NCBI RefSeq assembly: GCF_003234445.2
Contig: NZ_CP126269.1
Coordinates: 3,472,001 to 3,536,000, forward strand
From: Curtobacterium sp. MCLR17_036
GTDB lineage: Bacteria > Actinomycetota > Actinomycetes > Actinomycetales > Microbacteriaceae
DNA: 64,000 nucleotides
Direction: 5' to 3'
Each line of letters starts with the position of its first letter. The first letter of the stretch is position 1. The translations under genes and the position numbers were made by a program. Positions 1-7,760 of this stretch are shown here, piece by piece. The notes below the pieces were generated by a model that did not search any database, had not been told where the DNA came from, and saw only the letters and a program-made list of their open reading frames with translations.

Positions 1-954
1 TTGGACGCGGAACTGCACGAGCGTGATGATGCCGATGAGCACGAAGATCACCATGGCGATCGCGGCCGCGAAGCCCTTGTCGTTGTCGATGAACCCGGCG
101 CTGTAGAAGTAGAAGACGAGCGACATCGTCTTCGGGATCACCGGGTTCGTGCTGCCGAGGATGGCGTAGAGCAGGTCGAAGAGCTGGAAGCTCGAGATCG
201 TCGTGATGATGACCACGAAGAAGATGCTCGGGCTGAGCAGCGGCACGGTCACCGAGCGGAACTGCCGCCACCGGCTCGCGCCGTCGAGCTCGGCTGCCTC
301 GTAGAGCTCCGGCGGGATGTCCTTGAGCCCGGCGCCGAGGATGATCATCGAGAAGCCGAGGGAGGACCAGAGGCCGACCAGGCTCACCGCCACGAGTGCG
401 AACCCGGGCGTCGAGATCCAGTAGGGGCCGTCGATCCCGAACCGGCCGAGGAACCAGTTCACGATGCCGAAGTCACCGTTGAACATGATGCGCCAGACCA
501 GCGCGATGGCCGCCGGCATGGCGACGTAGGGCAGGAAGAACAGCACCCGGTAGAACTGCGCGAACCGCAGCCCCGGGGTGTTCAGCAGGCTCGCCAGCCA
601 GACCGCGAATGGGATGCCGGCGAGCACGACGACCGTGTAGACGATCGTGTTGAGGAGGGACTGGTACAGCTGCGGGTCGCCGAACAGGCGGACGTAGTTC
701 TCGACGCCGCTGAACGTCGCACCACCGAAGACGCCCCAGCTCGTGAACGAGTACCAGAACGTCTGGAGGATCGGCCAGATGTAGAAGGTGCCCACGCCGA
801 GGAGCAGCGGGAGGACGAAGAGCCACGGCCACCACCCGTCGGTGCGGCGGGGGGCGCGGGTGCCACCGGCCGCGGGACCGGGGGCGCCCCGCCCGGACGA
901 ACGCGTCCGGGCGGGGGCGGAGGCGGCGGGGGGCCGCTCGGTGTTGATCGTCAT
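1..954 (-). CDS. Carbohydrate ABC importer, permease subunit (3' end cut by window edge)
   Basis: Membrane-spanning subunit of a binding-protein-dependent sugar importer of the MalF/UgpA type. Translation starts with ATG at 954 and is still open after 318 codons at the window edge; the family is about 300-320 aa, so only a few residues are missing. A Pro/Arg/Ala-rich N-terminus of about 40 aa precedes the first membrane segment (WLFVLPLLLGVGTFYIWP, about residues 44-61). The EAA loop that docks on the ATPase reads EAAELDGASRWRQF near residue 217. It starts 11 bp after the binding-protein stop, so it is co-transcribed with it. A second permease is expected beyond the edge. No ATPase is visible; a shared MsmK-type ATPase is possible. 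The amino-sugar substrate is inferred from the neighbouring catabolic operon. Confidence 0.9.
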   Translation of the reverse strand, partial: MTINTERPPAASAPARTRSSGRGAPGPAAGGTRAPRRTDGWWPWLFVLPLLLGVGTFYIWPILQTFWYSFTSWGVFGGATFSGVENYVRLFGDPQLYQSLLNTIVYTVVVLAGIPFAVWLASLLNTPGLRFAQFYRVLFFLPYVAMPAAIALVWRIMFNGDFGIVNWFLGRFGIDGPYWISTPGFALVAVSLVGLWSSLGFSMIILGAGLKDIPPELYEAAELDGASRWRQFRSVTVPLLSPSIFFVVIITTISSFQLFDLLYAILGSTNPVIPKTMSLVFYFYSAGFIDNDKGFAAAIAMVIFVLIGIITLVQFRVQ

Positions 955-965
955 CGGCTCGGGAC

Positions 966-2291
966 TCACTGCTCCTTGGCGAGCGCGGCGTCCATCTTCT
1001 GCGCCAGCTGCTCGGCGACGTCGTCGACCGGTGTCGAGCCGTCGAACGCGCCCGGCAGCATGTTCGTCTCGAGGGTGTTCCACGCTGCGGTGTTCTTCGA
1101 GACGGGCAGGGGCTCGGCGTAGTCGACCGCGTCGAGGAAGACCTGCAGGTCGGCGTCGGGCATCGTCTTCGTGAAGGCGTCCTGCGTGCCCTCGTAAGCG
1201 GGGATGATCGCACCCATGTCACCCTGCTGCTGCTGGGCGTCCTTGCTGGCCAGGTACACCTGGAGCGCCTGCGCGGCGGCCTTGTCCTTGCTGCCCTCGG
1301 CGACGACGTTCGAGACCCCGTGGATGACGGTCGCCTGCTTCTTGCCCGTGGGCAGCGGGTAGACGACGACGTCCTTCTCGAGGTCGGTGCCGGTCAGCGC
1401 GGACCGGAACCAGCTGCCGCCCTGGTACATCGCGAGCTTGCCCGAGGTGAACCACTGGTCGGCGGTGGTGTCGGTGAGCTGCTTGATGGACGGCGAGGCA
1501 CCGGAGTCGATCAGGTCGGTCCAGAACTGCAGGCCTTCCTCAGAGGCCTTCGACGCGTACTCGGACTTCGTGCCGTCGGCGTTCAGCACCGATCCCCCGG
1601 CCTGGAAGATGGTGTTGTAGTACGTCGTCTGGCCGTCCATGCCGGCGGCGGCGCCGTAGACGCCCTTGCCCTCGAGCTTCTCGCGGAGCTCGGCCGCGGT
1701 CTGCTGGAAGTCGTCCCAGGTCCAGTCCTCGTCGGGCAGGTCCATGCCGGCCTGCTCGAACAGCGACTTGTTCACCCAGACACCGATGGTGTCGAAGTCC
1801 TTCGGGACGCCGTACTGGGTGTCGTCGTAGGTGTACAGGTCGTTGAGCGCGCTCGAGTACTTCGACGGGTCGATGTCGCCCGCCTTGACCTCGCCGGTGA
1901 TCGGGGCGAGCTTGCCGTTGGCCGCGTAGAGCTGGAAGTTCGGGCCGTTCATCCAGAACAGGTCGGGCAGCGTGTTGCTCGAGCCCTGGGTCTGCAGCTT
2001 CGTGAAGTAGTTGGCGTACGGCGTGACGTCGACGCTGACCTTGATGTCGGGGTACTCCTCGTTGAAGCCCTTCAGGTTCGCCTTGATCGCGTCGACCTGG
2101 TTCTCGTCCCAGACGGCGTACGTCAGGTTCGCCTTCGTGTCCTTCGCCGGGGCGGCGTAGTCGCCGCCGGAGCCGGAGGCCCCGGACGACGAGGAGCACC
2201 CGGCGAGGAGTGCGGCCGCACCGAGCGCGGCGACGGCGCCGAGGAGGACGCGGCGCACGCCGGTTCCTCGGGCGGGGATGTGTGCGGTCAT
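966..2291 (-). CDS. ABC importer solute-binding lipoprotein (carbohydrate family 1)
   Basis: Extracytoplasmic sugar-binding lipoprotein of 441 aa that delivers substrate to the permease encoded next. A positively charged start and hydrophobic stretch end in the lipobox LAGC with the lipidated Cys at residue 32, followed by a Ser/Gly linker (SSSSGASGSGG). The mature part looks like an extracellular solute-binding protein family 1 member, with a conserved W-x-W-x-D-F type segment (DWTWDDFQQT). The ATG at 2291 is preceded by an AAAGGA ribosome site. The gene lies between the Gfo/Idh dehydrogenase and the permease in one operon. The ligand is not readable from sequence; the nearby pathway suggests an N-acetylated amino sugar or a glycan fragment carrying it. 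Confidence 0.93.
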   Translation of the reverse strand: MTAHIPARGTGVRRVLLGAVAALGAAALLAGCSSSSGASGSGGDYAAPAKDTKANLTYAVWDENQVDAIKANLKGFNEEYPDIKVSVDVTPYANYFTKLQTQGSSNTLPDLFWMNGPNFQLYAANGKLAPITGEVKAGDIDPSKYSSALNDLYTYDDTQYGVPKDFDTIGVWVNKSLFEQAGMDLPDEDWTWDDFQQTAAELREKLEGKGVYGAAAGMDGQTTYYNTIFQAGGSVLNADGTKSEYASKASEEGLQFWTDLIDSGASPSIKQLTDTTADQWFTSGKLAMYQGGSWFRSALTGTDLEKDVVVYPLPTGKKQATVIHGVSNVVAEGSKDKAAAQALQVYLASKDAQQQQGDMGAIIPAYEGTQDAFTKTMPDADLQVFLDAVDYAEPLPVSKNTAAWNTLETNMLPGAFDGSTPVDDVAEQLAQKMDAALAKEQ

Positions 2292-2314
2292 CGGGAGGTC
2301 CTTTCGCACGGCCG

Positions 2315-3571
2315 TCAGGAGGTGACGGTCTGGGAGGGGTGGGAGGGGTCGGTGTCGGAGGGGTGCGTGTGCGCGGGGTGGACGGGCGCCGCGAAGTGGG
2401 CGATCGTCGCGGCCGCCAGGGGCGGGACGTCGATCGGGACCGAGCCGTTGCGCAGCGACCGGGTCGCCAGCGCACCGGCGGCGACCGCGGCGCGGGCCGC
2501 GATCGGCGAGAGCTGCGCGGGTTCGCCGAGCGCGACGGACCGCAGGAACTCGGTCATGGTGAGCAGGTCGGCGTCGGCGTGGCCGTCCTCGACACCGTCG
2601 ATCGGGTACTCGCGGTCCCCCGCGGTGTCCCACCCGCGGCGGTGCGTCCACACCTTGACGACGCCGCCGCCGGTGTCGCCGATGTTCTCGAGCCGCCCCT
2701 CGGTCCCGATGACGGTGTAGTTCCGCCAGTAGTCCGGGGTGAAGTGGCACTGCTCGTAGCTCGCCTGCACACCGTTGTCGAGCGTCATCATGACCATCGA
2801 GACGTCCTCGACGTCGACGACGGGGTTGAGGCCGGTCTGGGCGAGCGGCGGCCAGTTGTCGAACGAGAACCAGTCCCCCATCAGCTCGCCGCTGCGGTCG
2901 CGCCGGTCGGTCACGTCGCCGTAGACCGACAGGGACCCCATGCCGACGACGCGGGCGGTGTCGCCGCCACCGAGGGCGTGGATGACGTCGAGGTCGTGGC
3001 TCGCCTTCTGCAGGAGCAGCGAGTTCACCTTCGCGCGGTCCGCGTGCCAGTCCTTGAAGTAGTAGTCGCCGCCGTTGCCGACGAAGTGACGGACCCAGAC
3101 GGCCTTCACCTCGCCGATCTCGCCGCGCTCGATCACCTGGCGCATGAGCCGGACGACCGCCGCGTGCCGGAAGTTGTGCCCGACGTAGAGCGGCGTGCCG
3201 GTCTCGGCGGCGGTGTCGAGGACCGCGTCGGCGTCCTCGACCGTGATGGCCAGGGGCTTCTCGAGGTAGACCGCGATGCCGGCGCGCAGCAGGTCGATCG
3301 CGATCTCGGCGTGCGTCCAGTCGGGCGTCGTGACGATCGCCGCGTCCACCACCCCGGTGAGGTCACGGTGGTGCTCCACCACGGTGGCCCCGGGGTACTC
3401 GGCCCGGCCGCGCTCGCGGCCCGCCTCGGTGACGTCGGCCACCGCGACGACCTCGGCGCGCAGCGCCGGGTCCGCGGCACTGGCCTCGGCCACGTGCCCC
3501 GCGATGGCGGACCGCTGTCCCATCCCGATCACCGCGACCCGGAGGGTCCCGTCGTCAGCGCGCATGCTCAT
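2315..3571 (-). CDS. Gfo/Idh/MocA family NAD(P)-dependent sugar oxidoreductase
   Basis: Predicted cytoplasmic dehydrogenase of 418 aa that oxidises or epimerises a sugar or sugar derivative. The Rossmann fold opens with VAVIGMGQRS (residues 12-21), EKP at 104-106 carries the family Lys, and KASHDLDV (about 189-196) matches the second family motif. ATG at 3571 has AAGGGAG just upstream; a second ATG 6 nt inside is possible. It heads the operon with the ABC importer, so it probably acts on the imported sugar or frees it from a glycoside. I considered the GH109 glycosidase branch, which shares this fold, but saw none of its active-site signature that I know. An 8-bp inverted repeat lies about 30 bp upstream. 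Confidence 0.88.
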   Translation of the reverse strand: MSMRADDGTLRVAVIGMGQRSAIAGHVAEASAADPALRAEVVAVADVTEAGRERGRAEYPGATVVEHHRDLTGVVDAAIVTTPDWTHAEIAIDLLRAGIAVYLEKPLAITVEDADAVLDTAAETGTPLYVGHNFRHAAVVRLMRQVIERGEIGEVKAVWVRHFVGNGGDYYFKDWHADRAKVNSLLLQKASHDLDVIHALGGGDTARVVGMGSLSVYGDVTDRRDRSGELMGDWFSFDNWPPLAQTGLNPVVDVEDVSMVMMTLDNGVQASYEQCHFTPDYWRNYTVIGTEGRLENIGDTGGGVVKVWTHRRGWDTAGDREYPIDGVEDGHADADLLTMTEFLRSVALGEPAQLSPIAARAAVAAGALATRSLRNGSVPIDVPPLAAATIAHFAAPVHPAHTHPSDTDPSHPSQTVTS

Positions 3572-3596
3572 CTCGCTCCCTTGCGTGATTGTGACG

Positions 3597-3621
3597 TCCA
3601 TGATGCCGAATCGATCATGGA
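3597..3621. promoter_or_regulatory. Inverted repeat upstream of the Gfo/Idh-importer operon
   Basis: TCCATGAT (3597-3604) and ATCATGGA (3614-3621) are perfect inverted arms separated by 9 nt. The site lies 26 bp upstream of the dehydrogenase start and next to a possible minus-strand -10 (TATTGT, about 3627-3632), a typical place for an operator. The binding protein is unknown; the adjacent DeoR regulator is the obvious candidate. Confidence 0.45.
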
Positions 3622-3943
3622 TGCACAATAGGCGCTCACGGAACGCTCATGGGGCGAGATGCGATGGTTTTACATGCCGGTAACGTCCGCGGGCGGACCG
3701 TGCCGACGCGGCGGCCTGGAGGCACGGCTCGCGTCCGTCGCGGCCGTCGCCGTCCGGGGACGACACGTCGGGCGCGGGGCGCTCCGCGGGTCGGGCGTGC
3801 GGATCGGTGCGCGGGTCGGTGTGCGGGGCTGGTCGGGAGCGGGGCGCGGGCTGGTCGGGGGCGGTCGCCCGTGCGGGTGGCCGCTCGTGGCGGAGGTGGG
3901 GTGCTGCGGTCGTTCGCTGCGGTCGGGTGCTGCGGTCGGGTGC
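3622..3943. other. Gene-free spacer, low-complexity GC-rich
   Basis: About 320 bp between the importer operon's upstream region and the end of the DeoR gene. I see no credible coding frame. It contains a small inverted repeat TTAC/GTAA (3670-3683), G-rich imperfect repeats (GGTCGGG variants), and a 13-bp tandem repeat at its right end described separately. Confidence 0.6.
3903..3941. repeat. 13-bp tandem repeat, 3 units
   Basis: Units at 3903-3915, 3916-3928 and 3929-3941 (GCTGCGGTCGGGT, the first unit ending GTTC). The array stops 2 bp from the stop codon of the DeoR gene, on its 3' side. Confidence 0.8.
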
Positions 3944-4732
3944 TCAGTCCGCGACGATGAGCTCCACCCCGGCGGCGGCGAGGTCCGCGGCGAAGGCCGC
4001 CGGGACGGGCTGGTCGGTGACGAGCACGTCGATCCGGTCGAGCGGGCAGATCCGCGCGAAGGTCGACCGCTCGATCTTGGTCGAGTCGGCCACCACGACG
4101 ACCCGGCGCCCGACGGCGGCGAAGTGCCGACTCACCTCGGCCTCGCCCTCGTGCATGGTCGTGGCACCGTACTGCCCGGTCAGGCCGTCGACCCCGAGCA
4201 CCACGAGGTCGAGCGCGAACTCGTCGAGGGTGTCGCGGACGAGCGGGCCGACGAGCTCGTAGGACTGGCGGCGCGCCACCCCGCCGGTGACGACGATCTT
4301 GACGTTCGCCCGGACGGAGAGCTCGTACCCGACGTTCAGGGCGTTCGTCACGATGGTGATGCCGAACTCGCCGTCGGCTCGGATGAAGCGTTCGCTCTTG
4401 CCGAGCTCGCGAGCGACCTCGGTCGTGGTCGTCCCCCCGTTCAGCCCCACGGTCTCGCCGGGCTGCACCAGACGGGCGGTCGCGCGGGCGATCGCCGTCT
4501 TCGCCTCGGCCTGCCGGGCGATCTTGTACTGCAGCGGCAGTTCGTAGCCGGCGCCGAGCGCCGCCGCCCCGCCGTGGGTGCGGGTCACGAGCCGCTGGTC
4601 GGCCAGCGTCGTGAGGTCGCGCCGCGCGGTCGCGGGCGAGATCCCGAGCAGCTCGCCGATCTCGGCGATCGAGACGTTGCCGCGCTCGCTCACGAGTTCG
4701 AGCAGGGCGTTCAGCCGCTGTTGGGGGGTCAT
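3944..4732 (-). CDS. DeoR-family transcriptional repressor of the amino-sugar locus
   Basis: Sugar-phosphate-responsive repressor of 262 aa, close to the 250-260 aa family norm. An N-terminal winged HTH (about residues 5-60: SIAEIGELLGISPATARRDL, then RTHGG) is followed by a DeoR C-terminal sensor domain with the typical GLNGGTTT and VVVADSTK segments that bind sugar phosphate. ATG 4732 is preferred over ATG 4741 because a TAGGAT -10 (4740-4745) lies 7 nt upstream, as in other leaderless starts here. It is divergent from the SIS-kinase-deacetylase operon and tandem with the importer operon, so it probably controls both. An effector such as galactosamine- or tagatose-6-phosphate is inference. 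Confidence 0.92.
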   Translation of the reverse strand: MTPQQRLNALLELVSERGNVSIAEIGELLGISPATARRDLTTLADQRLVTRTHGGAAALGAGYELPLQYKIARQAEAKTAIARATARLVQPGETVGLNGGTTTTEVARELGKSERFIRADGEFGITIVTNALNVGYELSVRANVKIVVTGGVARRQSYELVGPLVRDTLDEFALDLVVLGVDGLTGQYGATTMHEGEAEVSRHFAAVGRRVVVVADSTKIERSTFARICPLDRIDVLVTDQPVPAAFAADLAAAGVELIVAD

Positions 4733-4858
4733 GACGGTCATCCTACGGCGTCGGTCCGACGCTCCCGTGATCGGAAATGACGCGTTCGTCTTCCGCCGCG
4801 CACGATCGCTCGCTACGATTCGGGACATCGATCACCGCGACCGGAACGGAAGGCTCCC
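4733..4858. promoter_or_regulatory. Divergent promoter region, DeoR gene / amino-sugar operon
   Basis: For the plus-strand operon, TACGAT (4814-4819) is a good -10, with TTCCGC (4791-4796) 17 bp upstream as a weak -35. GGAAGG at 4848-4853 is the ribosome site for the first gene. The leaderless -10 of the DeoR gene is at 4740-4745. An imperfect inverted repeat, CGGAA...GACG / CGTC...TTCCG (4772-4795), lies between the two promoters and is a candidate DeoR operator. Confidence 0.5.
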
Positions 4859-5737
4859 ATGACCGACACCTTCGTGAGCGCCGAGCTGGCGTCCCAGCCG
4901 GAGACCTGGCGTGCCGCCGCCGCACTCCTGCCGACGGTCGCCGACGCACTCCCCCAGCCCGGCGAACGCGTCGCCGTCGTCGGCTGCGGTACGAGCTGGT
5001 TCGTCGCGATGTCCTACGCCGTCGCCCGCGAGCAGGCCGGCCTCGGCGTGACCGACGCCTTCGCCGGCTCCGAGTACCCGGCGTCGCGCGATTACGACCG
5101 GGTGCTCGCCATCAGCCGCTCCGGCACGACGACCGAGGTCGTCGACCTGCTCCGCGCACTGCCGTCCCGACGCACCGTGCTCGTCACGGCCGTGCCGGAC
5201 AGCCCCGCAGCGGCCGCGGCCGACGACGTCGTCGCGCTGCCCTTCGCCGACGAACGCTCCGTCGTGCAGACCCGCTTCGCGACCACGACGCTCGCGCTCC
5301 TCCGCGCCTCGCTCGGCGACGACGTCGACGCCCTCGCCGCCCAGGCCGAGACCGCCCTGTCCGTCCCGATCGACGACCTGCTCGACGCCGAACAGGTCAC
5401 CTTCCTCGGTCGCGGAGCCGCGGTCGGCCTGACCGCCGAGGCAGCGCTCAAGACGCGCGAGGCCGCACAGTTCTGGGCCGAGTCGTACCCGGCGATGGAC
5501 TACCGGCACGGGCCCATCGCCATCGCCCAGCCCGGCCGCCTCGTCTGGTCGCTCGGCCCGACGCCCGACGGGCTGGCCGACGAGGTCGCCGCCACCGGCG
5601 CCCGCCTCGTGCAGCACGACCTCGACCCGTTGGCCGGGCTCGTCGTCGTGCACCGGTTCGCCGTGGCCCTGGCCGAGCGCCGCGGACTCGACCCCGACAA
5701 CCCCCGGTCGCTCACGCGGTCGGTCATCCTCACCTGA
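4859..5737 (+). CDS. SIS-domain sugar isomerase / amino-sugar-6-phosphate deaminase
   Basis: Predicted cytoplasmic phosphosugar enzyme of 292 aa with two SIS halves. The first has GCGTSWF (42-48) and the phosphate-binding SRSGTTTE (86-93). The second starts near residue 180 (FLGRGAAVGLTAEAALK) and contains ESYPAMDYRHGP. The C-terminal GLDPDNPRSLTRSV segment is typical of GlmS-isomerase and NagB-II/AgaS relatives. It would remove ammonia from galactosamine- or glucosamine-6-phosphate. It is shorter than AgaS (about 380 aa). It is the first gene of the operon, and its TGA overlaps the ATG of the ROK gene by one base. The following tagatose-type kinase and aldolase favour galactosamine-6-phosphate as substrate; this is inference. 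Confidence 0.85.
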   Translation: MTDTFVSAELASQPETWRAAAALLPTVADALPQPGERVAVVGCGTSWFVAMSYAVAREQAGLGVTDAFAGSEYPASRDYDRVLAISRSGTTTEVVDLLRALPSRRTVLVTAVPDSPAAAAADDVVALPFADERSVVQTRFATTTLALLRASLGDDVDALAAQAETALSVPIDDLLDAEQVTFLGRGAAVGLTAEAALKTREAAQFWAESYPAMDYRHGPIAIAQPGRLVWSLGPTPDGLADEVAATGARLVQHDLDPLAGLVVVHRFAVALAERRGLDPDNPRSLTRSVILT

Positions 5738-6642
5738 TGGCGGCCGCAGGCGCGGTGCTCGGGGTCGACGTCGGCGGCACGGGCGTGAAGGCGCGGCTCA
5801 CCGACGCCGACGGGCGCGTCCTCGACGACCACCGGGTCCCGACACCGCGTGACGACCCGGACGGCACGGCACTCGCCGCCGCCGTGGCCGACCTGGCGGT
5901 GCGTGCGACCGAGCACGGCCCGCTGGCCGCGGTCGGGCTCGTCACCCCCGGCGTCGTCGACGAGCCGAGCGGCACCGTCGTGCTCGCCGTCAACCTCGGC
6001 TGGCGCGACGTCCCCGCCCGTGAGCGGGTCCGCGCGGCCCTGCTCGCACGGGGCATCGACGTCCCCGTCGCCTTCGGCCAGGACGTCCGTGCCGGTGCCC
6101 TGGCCGAGGTCGCCGCCGGCGGACCGGCCCTGGCGACCGGTTCGGTGTCGTTCGTGCCCGTCGGCACCGGCCTCGCGAGCACGCTCGTCGTCGACGGCGC
6201 CGTGGTGTCCGGTGGCGGCTGGGCGGGGGAGATCGGCCAGGTGCGGATCCCGACCGGGCCGCACGCCGGGCTCCGGGTCGAGGAGATCGCCTCGGCCGGG
6301 GCCGTCGCCCGCCGGTCCGGCGCCCCGTCCGCCCACGCGGCGATGCTCCGGGTGCGGGACGGCGATCCCGTGGCGACCGCCGTCTGGCACGAGTGCGTCG
6401 CCGTCCTCGCCGACGCCCTGGCCTGGACCACCGCGGTCGCCGGCTGCCACACCGTCGTCGTGGGCGGGGGACTTGCCGAGTCCGGTCCGCTGCTCCTCGA
6501 CCCGCTGCGCACGGCCCTGGCCGATCGGCTCGTCGGGGTCCGGGTTCCCGCCGTCGTGCCGGCCCGGCACGGCGACGCCGCCGGGGCGATCGGCGCCGGC
6601 CTGCTCGCCCGCCGTGCCCTCGACGGACGGGTCCTCGTGTGA
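5737..6642 (+). CDS. ROK-family sugar kinase lacking the zinc-binding cysteines
   Basis: ATP-dependent amino-sugar kinase candidate of 301 aa. DVGGTG (11-16) is the ATP-binding ROK/hexokinase motif, and GWAGEIGQV lies where the conserved GEIGH segment is expected. The CxCGxxGC zinc motif that normally follows is absent: that stretch reads GLRVEEIASAG and has no Cys. Second gene of the operon, overlapping both neighbours (TGATG before, GTGA after). It probably phosphorylates N-acetylgalactosamine or a related hexosamine at O6, feeding the deacetylase. Zinc-less ROK members exist, so activity is not excluded, but a regulatory role cannot be ruled out from sequence. Confidence 0.85.
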   Translation: MAAAGAVLGVDVGGTGVKARLTDADGRVLDDHRVPTPRDDPDGTALAAAVADLAVRATEHGPLAAVGLVTPGVVDEPSGTVVLAVNLGWRDVPARERVRAALLARGIDVPVAFGQDVRAGALAEVAAGGPALATGSVSFVPVGTGLASTLVVDGAVVSGGGWAGEIGQVRIPTGPHAGLRVEEIASAGAVARRSGAPSAHAAMLRVRDGDPVATAVWHECVAVLADALAWTTAVAGCHTVVVGGGLAESGPLLLDPLRTALADRLVGVRVPAVVPARHGDAAGAIGAGLLARRALDGRVLV

Positions 6643-7760
6643 CGACGCTCATCCGCGCCCCCCGTGTCGTGACCGCGACCGATGACCTCCGCGACGCCTG
6701 GCTCGTCATCGACGACACCGACACCGTGCGCGCCACCGGGGTCGGCACCCCGCCCGACACCGACGACGTGGTCACCGTGACCGACGGCGCCGTGGTCCCC
6801 GGCCTCGTCGACCTGCACGCCCACGGCGCCCGCGGCCACGACTTCGCGTCCTGCACCGCCGACCAGGCCCGTGCCGCCGCCGACCACCACCGTTCCCGGG
6901 GCACGACGACGCTCGTCGCGTCCGTCGCCACCGGCCGCCCCGACGACACCGTCGCCGCCCTGGCCCGGCTCCGCCCGCTCGTGGCAGACGGCACGCTCGC
7001 CGGCATCCACCTCGAGGGGCCGTGGCTCGCCCCGTCCCGGCGCGGTGCGCACCGCGCCGACCTGCTGCACGCACCGGACGCTGCCGAGGTCGACGCCTTC
7101 CTCGCCGCCGCGGGCGACGCGCTCCGGATCGTGACGCTCGCACCGGAGCTCCCCGGCGCACTCGACGTCGTCGCCCGACTCGTCGACGCCGGGGTCGTCG
7201 TGGCGATCGGCCACACCGACGCGACCGCCGAGCAGACCCGCCGGGCGGTCGACGCCGGGGCCTCGCTCGTCACGCACCTGTTCAACGGCATGCCACCGCT
7301 GCACCACCGCGCCCCCGGCCCGGTCGGTGCGGCGCTCACGGACGACCGCGTGCTGCTCGAGTGCATCGTCGACGGCCACCACCTCGACCCGCTGACGGTC
7401 GCGCTCGTGCAGCGCACCGCTCCGGGTCGCACCGTGCTCGTCTCCGACGCGATGTCCGCGACCGGCTGCCCCGACGGCGACCACACCGTCGCCGGGTCGG
7501 CCGTGTCGGTCCGGGGCGGCATCGCGATGACCGCCGACGGCTCGTCGCTCGCCGGCAGCACGATCACCGTGGCCGACGCCGCACGGACCCTGCTCACCGC
7601 CGGTGTCCCGCTGCCCGAGGTCGTCGCCGCGTCGTCCGCACGCGCCGCCCACCTGCTCGGCCGTCCGGCACCCCTGACCGTCGGGGCCCCGGCCGAGCTC
7701 CTCGTGCTCGACCCGCACGCGGGCACGGTGCGGCCCCTGCCGAGGGCGGTGGCCGCGTGA
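6639..7760 (+). CDS. nagA: N-acetylhexosamine-6-phosphate deacetylase (NagA/AgaA type)
   Basis: Metal-dependent amidohydrolase of 373 aa that removes acetate from GlcNAc- or GalNAc-6-phosphate. Motifs are complete: DLHAHGARG with His60 and His62, HLEGPWL with Glu126, GHTDAT with His192, THLFNGM with His213, and SDAMSATG with the catalytic Asp270. The GTG start overlaps the ROK stop as GTGA, a sign of translational coupling. Third gene of the operon; its product is the substrate of the SIS deaminase. The choice between glucosamine (NagA) and galactosamine (AgaA) cannot be made from motifs; the downstream tagatose-pathway genes point to galactosamine. Confidence 0.93.
   Translation: MTTLIRAPRVVTATDDLRDAWLVIDDTDTVRATGVGTPPDTDDVVTVTDGAVVPGLVDLHAHGARGHDFASCTADQARAAADHHRSRGTTTLVASVATGRPDDTVAALARLRPLVADGTLAGIHLEGPWLAPSRRGAHRADLLHAPDAAEVDAFLAAAGDALRIVTLAPELPGALDVVARLVDAGVVVAIGHTDATAEQTRRAVDAGASLVTHLFNGMPPLHHRAPGPVGAALTDDRVLLECIVDGHHLDPLTVALVQRTAPGRTVLVSDAMSATGCPDGDHTVAGSAVSVRGGIAMTADGSSLAGSTITVADAARTLLTAGVPLPEVVAASSARAAHLLGRPAPLTVGAPAELLVLDPHAGTVRPLPRAVAA

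Noticed and set aside
1..1122. Plus-strand open frame at the left edge
   Set aside because: Complement of the ABC permease; rich in Asp, Glu, Arg and His without any domain, while the minus frame has membrane segments and an EAA loop.
2315..3571. GH109-type alpha-N-acetylgalactosaminidase identity for the Gfo/Idh protein
   Set aside because: It would suit the GalNAc locus, but only general Gfo/Idh/MocA motifs (EKP, HD) are visible, so the narrower call is not supported.
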